From assembly GCA_035524595.1 (NCBI GenBank), contig DATKOP010000046.1, positions 1 through 30,323 on the forward strand: DNA of 30,323 bases, written 5' to 3'. This document shows, in pieces, positions 24,475 through 30,323 of the stretch (the stretch's first letter is position 1; the number at the start of each line of letters is the position of its first letter). This DNA comes from CAIKZZ01 sp035524595 (GTDB taxonomy: Bacteria > Pseudomonadota > Gammaproteobacteria > Steroidobacterales > Steroidobacteraceae). The position numbers were made by a program, and so were the translations under genes. A model generated the notes under the pieces. It did no database searches. It was given only the letters and a program-made list of their open reading frames with translations, and was not told where the DNA came from.

Positions 24475-25076
24475 GGCCCGCTGCCGAGCGCGAGGAAGTT
24501 GGCGAGCAGCCGCGCGCCGGTGCCGGCCGAGCGCTCGGGGTGGAACTGCGCGCCGTGGAAGTTGCCGCGGCTCACGATCGCCGTGAACGGCCCGCCGTAG
24601 TCGCAGGTCGCTACCGTGTCCGGGCCCGGCGGCAGGGCGTAGCTGTGCACGAAGTAAGCGTAGTCCCCCGGGTGGATCCCGGCCAAGAGCGGGCTCGGGC
24701 GCACCGGCGTCAGCTGGTTCCAGCCCATGTGCGGCACGCTGCGGCCGGGGAGCTCGGCGAAGCGGGTCGCGCGGCCCTCGAGGATGCCGAGGCAGTCGGT
24801 GTCGCCCTCGGCCGAGGCGGCGTAGAGCAGCTGCATGCCGAGGCAGATGCCGAGCACGGGCTGCGTCAGCGCCGGGATCACGCGCTCGAGGCCGGCGCTC
24901 CGTAGGCGCTGCATCGCCTCGCGCGCGGCGCCCACGCCCGGCAGGATCACCCGCGGCGCGGCGCGCAGCTGCCCGGGATCGCGGGTCACGAGCGTCTCGC
25001 AGCCGAGGCGCTCGAGCGCGAAGCGCACCGAGGCGACGTTGCCGCCGCCGTTGTCGACGATCGCCACCAGGCTCAC
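24465..25076 (-). CDS. hisH: Imidazole glycerol phosphate synthase, glutaminase subunit
   Basis: The protein has 203 residues from GTG at 25076, overlapping the hisB stop (GTGA). The triad is Cys78 (LGICLGMQLL), His179 and Glu181 (GAQFHPERS), the usual class-I glutaminase arrangement. The start VAIVDNGGGNVASV is the family N-terminus. It supplies ammonia from glutamine to HisF. Overlaps on both sides indicate strict coupling. Confidence 0.96.
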   Translation of the reverse strand: MSLVAIVDNGGGNVASVRFALERLGCETLVTRDPGQLRAAPRVILPGVGAAREAMQRLRSAGLERVIPALTQPVLGICLGMQLLYAASAEGDTDCLGILEGRATRFAELPGRSVPHMGWNQLTPVRPSPLLAGIHPGDYAYFVHSYALPPGPDTVATCDYGGPFTAIVSRGNFHGAQFHPERSAGTGARLLANFLALGSGPCS

Positions 25077-26143
25077 AGCACGCCCTTGCTGCTCGGCAGC
25101 GACGTGCCCTCGACCCTGAACGCCTGCCTGAGCGCCCGGCCGACGCCCTTGAAGCAGCTCTCGACCATGTGGTGGGTGTTGTCGCCGCGCACCGCGAGGT
25201 GCAGCGCGCAGCCGAGCGCGTCGGCGAGGCTGCGGAAGAAGTGCGGCACGAGCTCCGTCGGCAGCCCGCCGACCGCGTCGCGCGCGAAGCGGCCCTCGAA
25301 CACGAAATAGGCGCGGCCCGAGAGGTCGAGCGCCACCTGCGCCTCGGCCTCGTCCATCGCCAGCAGGAAGCCGTAGCGGCCGATGCCGCGCTTGTCGCCG
25401 AGCGCGGCCCGGAGCGCCTGGCCGAGCGCCAGCGCCGAGTCCTCGACGGTGTGGTGCTCGTCGACCTCGAGGTCGCCCCGGCACTCGAGCTCGAGCGCGA
25501 AGCCGCCGTGGCGCGCGACCTGCTCGAGCATGTGGTCGAGGAAGCCGATGCCGGTCGCGATCCTGACCGGCTCCTCGGCGTCGAGGTCGACCGCGACTGC
25601 GAGCTCGGTCTCGCGCGTGCGCCGCTCGATGCGCGCGCGGCGGTGGCGCTCGGTGAGGCGGCGCCCGATCGCGGGCCACGAGTGCTCGGCGGCGCCGTCC
25701 TTCGCGACCCGGTAGCCGGGGATGCCGAGGTTCGCGGCGAGCTCGAGGTCGCTCGCGCGGTCGCCGATCACCGCCGAGCGCGCCGCGTCCATCGGCGCGC
25801 GCGCGAGGTACTCGCTGACCAGCCGGGTCCGCGGCTTGCGGCAGTCGCAGCCGTCGGCGGGGAAGTGCGGGCAGATCAGCACCGCGTCGAAGACGATGCC
25901 CTGCGAGGCGAACAGCGCGAGGATGAACTCGTGCGCCTCGCGAAACGCCGCCTCCGGCAGGCTCGGCGTGCCGAGCCCGTCCTGGTTGGTGACCATCACG
26001 AGCGCGTAGCCGGCGCGCCGCAGCGCCAGGAGCGCGGGGATCACGTCCGGCATCAGCCGGATCTTGGCGAGCGCATCCACCTGCTCGTCGGGCGGCTCCT
26101 CGATGAGCGTGCCGTCGCGATCGATGAACAGCGTCGGGGTCAT
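25073..26143 (-). CDS. hisB: Bifunctional histidinol-phosphatase / IGP dehydratase
   Basis: The protein has 356 residues, like E. coli HisB. The HAD phosphatase half has LFIDRDGTLIEEP (Asp8 nucleophile, Asp10), a zinc-type CPHFPADGCDCRKPR and VIGDRASDLELA. The dehydratase half has GIGFLDHMLEQVARHGGF, VDEHHTVEDSALALG and DNTHHMVESCFKGVGRAL with the metal-binding His residues. It does the sixth and eighth steps of the pathway. The ATG overlaps the hisC stop (ATGA). The fused form is typical of gammaproteobacteria. Confidence 0.96.
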   Translation of the reverse strand: MTPTLFIDRDGTLIEEPPDEQVDALAKIRLMPDVIPALLALRRAGYALVMVTNQDGLGTPSLPEAAFREAHEFILALFASQGIVFDAVLICPHFPADGCDCRKPRTRLVSEYLARAPMDAARSAVIGDRASDLELAANLGIPGYRVAKDGAAEHSWPAIGRRLTERHRRARIERRTRETELAVAVDLDAEEPVRIATGIGFLDHMLEQVARHGGFALELECRGDLEVDEHHTVEDSALALGQALRAALGDKRGIGRYGFLLAMDEAEAQVALDLSGRAYFVFEGRFARDAVGGLPTELVPHFFRSLADALGCALHLAVRGDNTHHMVESCFKGVGRALRQAFRVEGTSLPSSKGVL

Positions 26144-27201
26144 GGGGCGGCGAGCCCCGCCAGCAGCCGGTCGTTCGCGGCAGGGGTCCCGACCGTGATG
26201 CGCAGCGCCCCGGGCGTCAGCGGCCCGTGGCTGAAGTCCCTGAGCAGGAAGCCCGCGGCGCGCGCGCGCGCCAGCGCGGCGGCGGCGTCGTGGCACTCGA
26301 CGAGCAGGAAGTTGGCCGCGCTCGGCCAGACGCGGCGCACCAGCGGCAGGCGCGCGAGCGCGGCCGCGAGCCGGCCGCGCTCGGCGCCGAGCTCGGCGAT
26401 GCGCAGCCGCGCGCGCGCGAGCGGCGCCGGCGCGAGCGCCTCGAGCGCCGCCTCGCTGCACGGCGTCGGCATCGAGTAGGGCGGGATCACGCGCCGCAGG
26501 AGCTCGATGACCGCGGGGTCCGCGATCACCGCGCCGACGCGCGCGCCGGCGAGCGCGTGGGCCTTCGAGAGCGTGCGCAGCACGACCAGGTTCGGCAGCC
26601 GCCCGATGCGCGCCGCGAGGCTCGGCACCGCGGCGAACTCGAGGTAGGCCTCGTCGACGACCACCAGCGCCTGCTCGGCGAGCCGCCCGGCGAGGCGTTC
26701 GATCAGCGCCGGGTCGACGAGGTTGCCGGTCGGGTTGTTCGGCGTGCACAGGTAGAGGAGCTTCACCGCCGGCGTCAGCGCGGCCGCGAGCGCCGCCTCG
26801 TCGGGCGCGTAGCCGGCCTCGCGGTCGAGCGGCACCTCGACGAGTGCCGCGCCCTGGATGCGGGTCGCGACCGCGTACATGCCGAAGGTGGGCGGGCAGA
26901 CGAGCGCCGCGTCGCGCCCGGGCACGAGGAAGGCGCGGCAGAGGAGGTCGATGCCCTCGTCCGAGCCGCGCCCGGCGATCAGCTGCTCGGGGCGCACGCC
27001 GTAGAGCGCGGCGAGCCGCGCCTCGAGGGTGCGCGGCTGCGGCTCCGGGTAGCGGTTGAGGCCCGCCTGCGAGCGGTCGCCGACGTAGCGCCACGGGTTC
27101 TCGTTGGCATGCAGCCGCTCGAGCGCGGGCTCCCAGCGGGCGTGCGCGTAGGGCGCGAGCGCGAGGATCTCGGGGCGGGCGAGGCGGGCGGCGAGGCTCA
27201 T
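26140..27201 (-). CDS. hisC: Histidinol-phosphate aminotransferase
   Basis: The protein has 353 residues, a PLP enzyme of fold type I. HANENPW and LNRYPEPQP mark the substrate side; LCTPNNPTGN (Asn155), VVVDEAYLEF (Asp183, Tyr186), TLSKAHALAG (PLP-Lys213) and ARVG (Arg221) bind the cofactor. It makes histidinol phosphate from imidazole acetol phosphate and glutamate. The ATG overlaps the hisD stop (ATGA). Confidence 0.96.
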   Translation of the reverse strand: MSLAARLARPEILALAPYAHARWEPALERLHANENPWRYVGDRSQAGLNRYPEPQPRTLEARLAALYGVRPEQLIAGRGSDEGIDLLCRAFLVPGRDAALVCPPTFGMYAVATRIQGAALVEVPLDREAGYAPDEAALAAALTPAVKLLYLCTPNNPTGNLVDPALIERLAGRLAEQALVVVDEAYLEFAAVPSLAARIGRLPNLVVLRTLSKAHALAGARVGAVIADPAVIELLRRVIPPYSMPTPCSEAALEALAPAPLARARLRIAELGAERGRLAAALARLPLVRRVWPSAANFLLVECHDAAAALARARAAGFLLRDFSHGPLTPGALRITVGTPAANDRLLAGLAAP

Positions 27202-28505
27202 GGCGGCGCGAGCGCGGCGAGGCGCAGCGCCACCGCCTGCGCGTGGCCGTCGAGGCCCTCGAGCCCGGCGAGCGTCGCCGCCACCGGCCCGAGCGCCTGC
27301 AGGCCCGCCGGCGTCAGCTCCTGCACCGTGATGCGCTTCGTGAAGTCGGCGAGCGCGAGGCCCGAGAAGGCGCGCGCGTAGCCGTAGGTCGGCAGCACGT
27401 GGTTGGTGCCGCTGCAGTAGTCGCCGAGCGGCTCCGGCGACCAGTGGCCGAGGAACACCGAGCCCGCGGCGCTGACGCGCCCGAGCCAGGCGCGCGGCGC
27501 CTCGATCTCGAGCAGCAGGTGCTCCGGGGCGTAGGCGTTGCTGACCTCGAACGCGGTCTCGAGGTCCGCGACCACGATCGCGCGGCTCGCCTCCAGCGCC
27601 CGCGCGGTGATCGCGCGCCGCGACAGCGTCGCCTGCTGGCGCGCCACCTCGGCCACCACCGCCGCGGCGAGCGCCGCCGAGGTGGTGACCAGGATCACCT
27701 GCGCGGCCGGGTCGTGCTCGGCCTGCGCGAGCAGGTCCGCGGCGACGAACGCGGCGCGCGCCGTGTGGTCGGCGATCACCAGCACCTCGGAGGGCCCGGC
27801 CGGCAGGTCGAGCGCCGCGCCCTCGGGGTCGCGCGCCACCTGCAGCTTGGCGGCGGTCACGTAGGCGTTGCCCGGGCCGCAGATCTTGTCGACCTTGGGG
27901 ATGGTCGCGGTGCCGTAAGCGAGCGCCGCGATCGCCTGCGCGCCGCCGACCTTGTACACCCGCCCGACGCCGCAGCGCCGCGCCGCGACCAGCACCGCGG
28001 GGTCGGCGCCGCCATCGGGCCGCGGCGGCGTGCACAAGACGCGCGTCGGGCAGCCCGCGAGCGCCGCCGGCACCGCGCTCATGATCGCGGCCGACGGCAG
28101 CGGCGCCGAGCCCGCCGGCACGTACAGCCCGACCGCCGCGATCGGCACCTCGAGCCGCTCGCAGCGCACGCCGGGCGCGGTCTCGAGCGCGAGCGGCGCG
28201 AGGCGCTGCGCGGCGTGAAAGCGCGTGACGTTGGCGATCGCGGCGTCGAGCGCCGCGTGCGCGGCGCGCGGCAGCGCCGCCTCGGCGGCGGCGAACTCCT
28301 GGTCGCCGACCAGGAGCGCGGCCGGCGCGACGCCGTCGAACCGGCGCGTGTAGTCGGCGAGCGCCGCGTCGCCGCGCGCGCGCACGTCGGCGATGATCGC
28401 CGCCACGGCGCGCTCGACCTCGGCGGCGTCGCGCTGCGCCGGGCGCCTGAGCAGCGCCGCGCGCTCGGCGGCCGTCAGCCGGCTCCAGTCGTGGCAGGCG
28501 AGCAT
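27198..28505 (-). CDS. hisD: Histidinol dehydrogenase
   Basis: The protein has 435 residues. The ATG shares one base with the hisG stop (TGATG). Zinc ligands Gln261, His264 (LLAQAEHDP), Asp362 (GDYCSGTNH) and His421 (LDGHAQAV), with the general base pair Glu328-His329 (YAPEHLLLE), all sit two residues later than in E. coli. It carries out the last two oxidations to histidine with NAD. Confidence 0.97.
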   Translation of the reverse strand: MLACHDWSRLTAAERAALLRRPAQRDAAEVERAVAAIIADVRARGDAALADYTRRFDGVAPAALLVGDQEFAAAEAALPRAAHAALDAAIANVTRFHAAQRLAPLALETAPGVRCERLEVPIAAVGLYVPAGSAPLPSAAIMSAVPAALAGCPTRVLCTPPRPDGGADPAVLVAARRCGVGRVYKVGGAQAIAALAYGTATIPKVDKICGPGNAYVTAAKLQVARDPEGAALDLPAGPSEVLVIADHTARAAFVAADLLAQAEHDPAAQVILVTTSAALAAAVVAEVARQQATLSRRAITARALEASRAIVVADLETAFEVSNAYAPEHLLLEIEAPRAWLGRVSAAGSVFLGHWSPEPLGDYCSGTNHVLPTYGYARAFSGLALADFTKRITVQELTPAGLQALGPVAATLAGLEGLDGHAQAVALRLAALAPP

Positions 28506-29404
28506 CAGGCGAGCATCTTTTCGACGGGCAGCACGAGGATCGCCGAGGCGCCGGCGGCCTTGAGGCCCTCGAGCGTCTCCCAGAACACGTTCTCGCGGCA
28601 CACCGCGTGCACCGCCACCTTGTCGGGGTTGCCCTCGAGCGGCATCACGGTCGGGTACTCCGAGCCCGGCAGCAGCCGGCGGATCTCGGCGAGCGCGGCG
28701 CGCGGCGCGTGCAGCATGATGTACTTGCTCTCCTTGACCTGCTCGACGCCGTCGATGCGCAGCAGCATGCGCTCGAGCCAGGACTCCTTGACGGCCGGCA
28801 GCGGCACCGGCGTGCGGATCAGCATCGCCTGGCTCTCGAGCACGGTCTCGACCTCCCGGAGGTGGTTGGCCTTGAGCGTGCTGCCGGTCGAGACGAGGTC
28901 GCAGACGACGTCGGCGCGGCCGAGCCGGGGTGCGATCTCGACCGCGCCCGACAGCACCACCACCTCGGCGGCGATGCCTTTGCCGCTCAGCCAGCGCGCC
29001 AGGATGTTGGGGTAGGTGGTCGCGATGCGCCGGCCGGCGAGGTCGCCGGCCGCGCGGTAGGCGAAGTCCTCCGGCACCGCGATCGCGAGCCGGCAACGGC
29101 CGAAGTCGAGCGGCTGCATCTCGACGAACAGCGGCGCGGCGCCGCGCGCGAGGAAGCCGAGGCGCTTCTCCTCGACCACGTTGCGGCCGACGATGCCGAG
29201 GTCGCAGACGTCCTCCTGCACGAGGTCGGGGATGTCGTCGTCGCGCACCAGCAGCACGTCGAGCGGCATGTTCTCGCCGTAGCACAGCAGCTGGTCCTTG
29301 CCGCGGCTGTACTTCAGCCCGCAGCGGACCAGCAGGTCGAGCGAGTGGTCGGTGAGGCGGCCGGTCTTCTGCACCGCCACCTTGAGGCGCTGCTCCTTAT
29401 CCAT
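28505..29404 (-). CDS. hisG: ATP phosphoribosyltransferase, long (HisG-L) form
   Basis: The protein has 299 residues. RLKVAVQKTGRLTDHSLDLL and LGIVGRNVVEEKRLG begin the two-lobed catalytic part, and DVVCDLVSTGSTLKANHLRE is the PRPP loop. The C-terminal about 75 residues (KYIMLHAPRAALAEIRRLLP, then VLPVEKMLA) are the ACT-like regulatory domain of the long form, expected to bind histidine. It is the first committed step, and feedback plus transcriptional control are both likely. The start overlaps the end of the TrpR-like gene by 8 nt. Confidence 0.97.
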   Translation of the reverse strand: MDKEQRLKVAVQKTGRLTDHSLDLLVRCGLKYSRGKDQLLCYGENMPLDVLLVRDDDIPDLVQEDVCDLGIVGRNVVEEKRLGFLARGAAPLFVEMQPLDFGRCRLAIAVPEDFAYRAAGDLAGRRIATTYPNILARWLSGKGIAAEVVVLSGAVEIAPRLGRADVVCDLVSTGSTLKANHLREVETVLESQAMLIRTPVPLPAVKESWLERMLLRIDGVEQVKESKYIMLHAPRAALAEIRRLLPGSEYPTVMPLEGNPDKVAVHAVCRENVFWETLEGLKAAGASAILVLPVEKMLA

Positions 29405-29714
29405 GGCGCGGCTCGCGGCTGCGGCCGGCGGCGAGCGCGTAGCCGCCGTTGCCGGCGAGCAGGTAGCGCGCCACCCGGCCGATGGTCGTGACGCTGACGC
29501 CGGTCAGGCGGTGGATCTCGCGGTAGGGGCGGTTCTGCTGCAGCAGCTCGACCACCGCCCAGCGGTCGGCGAGCGCCTGCAGCTCGGCCGGCGTGCACAG
29601 GTCGCGGAAGAAGGCGCGGCACTCGTCGCCGTTGCGCAGCGTCAGGATCGCCTGGTAGAGCGAGCGCTCGGCGAGCGCCTCCTGGCGCGGACTCAGGGGT
29701 CGGTGCAGCTTCAT
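29397..29714 (-). CDS. TrpR-family (YerC-like) repressor at the head of the his operon
   Basis: The protein has 105 residues from the ATG at 29714; a TTG at 29726 would add four residues. The HTH core reads DLCTPAELQALADRWAVVEL then YREIHRLTGVSVTTIGRVAR, the TrpR/YerC DNA-binding fold with a TTIGRVARYL recognition helix. Upstream is the conserved helix SLYQAILTLRNGDECRAFFR. In Xanthomonadales a TrpR-like gene in this place is thought to control histidine synthesis (comparative-genomics inference; the name HisR is used there). The ligand is presumably histidine rather than tryptophan. The stop lies within hisG, so the repressor is made with the operon and is probably autoregulatory through the palindrome at 29727-29754. 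Confidence 0.9.
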   Translation of the reverse strand: MKLHRPLSPRQEALAERSLYQAILTLRNGDECRAFFRDLCTPAELQALADRWAVVELLQQNRPYREIHRLTGVSVTTIGRVARYLLAGNGGYALAAGRSREPRHG

Positions 29715-29726
29715 GACCTGTCGCAA

Positions 29727-29754
29727 TGTATTAACGTACTAATACATTAATACA
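29727..29754 (-). promoter_or_regulatory. AT-rich palindromic operator overlapping the his promoter
   Basis: TGTATTA (29727-29733) and TAATACA (29740-29746) form a 7-bp inverted repeat with a 6-bp centre, and a further TAATACA half-site lies at 29748-29754. It sits immediately upstream of the TrpR-like gene. Promoter hexamers for the minus strand are ambiguous: TTGTAT-16-TAATAC within it, or TTGCCC-17-TAATGT at 29772-29744. In either case the palindrome overlaps RNA polymerase contacts. The AT-rich block stands out sharply in this GC-rich DNA. Confidence 0.75.
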
Positions 29755-29777
29755 AGCGCGGGCGCCGGGCAAGTTTC

Positions 29778-29806
29778 TTGACGCACTGCGGTGCGGCTCT
29801 TAGACT
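29778..29806 (+). promoter_or_regulatory. Sigma70-type promoter for the SAM riboswitch / metB transcript
   Basis: TTGACG (29778-29783) and TAGACT (29801-29806) are separated by exactly 17 bp. The predicted transcript start near 29813 falls at the first stem of the riboswitch. It is divergent from the his promoter, and the two share the 29750-29780 region. Confidence 0.8.
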
Positions 29807-29813
29807 CCTGCCG

Positions 29814-29917
29814 CCCATCTAGACCGGCTGAGGGACTGGCCCTTTGAAGCCGGGGCAACCGGCGCGAAGCGTCCAGGTGCCAACTCCTGCGGATCCGGAC
29901 CGGGTCCGGTAGATGGG
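29814..29917 (+). promoter_or_regulatory. SAM riboswitch (SAM-I clan) aptamer
   Basis: P1 is CCCATCT (29814-29820) with AGATGGG (29911-29917). P2 is CCGGCT (29824-29829) with AGCCGG (29848-29853) enclosing GAGGGACTGGCCC, the kink-turn/SAM core. GGGGCAACC (29852-29860) and GGTGCCAACTCCTGC (29876-29890) are the hallmark P3/P4 joining sequences, and CCGGAC/GTCCGG (29895-29909) is the P4 hairpin. SAM binding should switch off the downstream methionine gene. No terminator with a T-tract follows. The 268-nt stretch to metB contains a hairpin at 30051-30067 (CCCCGC/GCGGGG) and a candidate leader ORF, so the expression platform is not resolved. Confidence 0.93.
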
Positions 29918-30012
29918 TCGCCGGATGACCGGGCCCCGCGCCCGGCCGAGGCCGGTTCCGCCGCATCCGGCGGCTCGGGAGTCCGCGCCAGCGCGTGACC
30001 CGAGGAGCGGCG

Positions 30013-30189
30013 ATGCTGTCCCGAATCGATCGATGGCCCACGGTAGCCGGCCCCGCAAGCGGCGGGGCGGGCGCGTCGTGCCCGCTCATGCCGGCGCCGC
30101 GCCGCCGCCGCGGCCCGCCCTCCGGCCGCGCCGCGTCGCCCGCGCGCCGCGGCCCTATCGCCGACCGCCTGCAAGGACTCGCCCGATGA
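30013..30189 (+). CDS. Possible leader ORF between the SAM riboswitch and metB
   Basis: The ATG at 30013 has GAGGAG at 30002-30007, 5 nt upstream, the best ribosome-binding site in the leader. The 58-residue frame ends in a TGA that overlaps the metB ATG as ATGA (30186-30189). The product is basic (APRRRRG and RAASPARRG) and has no known domain. It could couple metB translation to the leader, or be chance. Codon use is mixed at the start and better near the end. Confidence 0.35.
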   Translation: MLSRIDRWPTVAGPASGGAGASCPLMPAPRRRRGPPSGRAASPARRGPIADRLQGLAR

Positions 30190-30323
30190 GCCGCCCGACC
30201 GACCCCCGCACCCGCACCGTGCGCGCCGCGCTCGACACCGACGCCGAGCACGGCGCGGTGGTGCCGCCGATCCACCTGACCTCGACGTTCTCGTTCGCGA
30301 CCTTCGGCGAGAAGCGCCGCTAC
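30186..30323 (+). CDS. metB: MetB/MetZ-family PLP enzyme, N-terminus only (cystathionine gamma-synthase or homologue)
   Basis: Forty-six codons are visible. AAGGA at 30173-30177 precedes the ATG by 8 nt. TRTVRAALDTDAEHGAVVPP then IHLTSTFSFATFGEKRRY aligns with the N-terminal arm of cystathionine gamma-synthase (E. coli MetB has GCVVPPIHLSSTYNF). The catalytic domain lies beyond the window. O-succinylhomoserine sulfhydrylase (MetZ) has a similar N-terminus, so the reaction cannot be fixed. The SAM riboswitch upstream supports a methionine role. Confidence 0.85.
   Translation, partial: MSRPTDPRTRTVRAALDTDAEHGAVVPPIHLTSTFSFATFGEKRRY

Noticed and set aside
29700..29727. Histidine attenuator leader peptide upstream of the his operon
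   Set aside because: The space between promoter and first gene is too short and has no His codon run or terminator.
29739..30275. Minus-strand frame across the riboswitch region
   Set aside because: It runs opposite to the SAM aptamer and metB, without domain or ribosome-binding site.

Overview
The window is very GC-rich, gene-dense bacterial chromosome. It is most likely from a gammaproteobacterium related to Xanthomonadales/Lysobacterales or a neighbouring uncultured lineage. The reasons are a fused aspartate kinase/diaminopimelate decarboxylase (LysAC), an E. coli-type asd, a complete hisGDCBHAFI(E) operon headed by a TrpR-like repressor gene, a bifunctional HisB, and a SAM-I-clan riboswitch in front of a MetB-type gene. 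The species assignment is inference.

Layout. (1) 1-1902, minus: a truncated TIR / membrane-anchor / TolB-like / TPR protein that starts at GTG and runs off the left edge. (2) 1903-5391: accessory and envelope genes. These are a possible gene remnant, an exported protein with a small membrane partner, an intergenic 21-bp perfect inverted repeat, a Spy/LTXXQ-like protein, and a lipoprotein built from six repeats of exactly 219 bp (kelch-like propeller). (3) 5416-8920, minus: a DsbA-fold CPSC thiol protein without a signal peptide, a flavodoxin-fold NAD(P)H oxidoreductase, and an orphan cytosolic PAS histidine kinase with two PAS domains carrying identically spaced cysteine triads. (4) 8988-12858, minus: a three-gene TPR-associated TRAP transporter operon (TatT-like lipoprotein, DctP-like binding protein, fused DctQM permease), the stop and start codons overlapping or closely spaced. 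(5) 13166-15701, plus: an acyl-CoA dehydrogenase, a small exported protein with a mirror-symmetric six-cysteine pattern, and a small acidic protein. (6) 15785-20719, plus: lysAC-asd-MFS, covering the first two steps and the last step of DAP/lysine synthesis plus a transporter. (7) 20968-22326, plus: a Gly/His/Tyr-rich exported protein and a small exported protein. (8) 22323-29714, minus: the histidine operon, nine genes that overlap at every junction, with an AT-rich palindromic operator/promoter at 29727-29754. (9) 29778-30323, plus: a promoter, a SAM riboswitch, a possible translationally coupled leader ORF, and the first 46 codons of a MetB-family gene.

How it works together. The right half is amino-acid biosynthesis under distinct controls. 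Lysine/DAP synthesis probably has ACT-domain feedback on LysAC, histidine synthesis probably has a TrpR-fold repressor on a palindromic operator, and methionine synthesis has a SAM riboswitch. The his and met promoters are divergent and lie within about 80 bp of each other. The left half is accessory: signalling, thiol redox, envelope proteins and solute uptake.

I found no tRNA, rRNA, CRISPR array, insertion sequence or prophage. The best candidates for something little described are the Cys-triad PAS kinase, the mirror-symmetric Cys hairpin protein, the apparent ATT start of hisF, the his operator, and the leader ORF between the SAM riboswitch and metB. None of these amounts to proof of a wholly new system.
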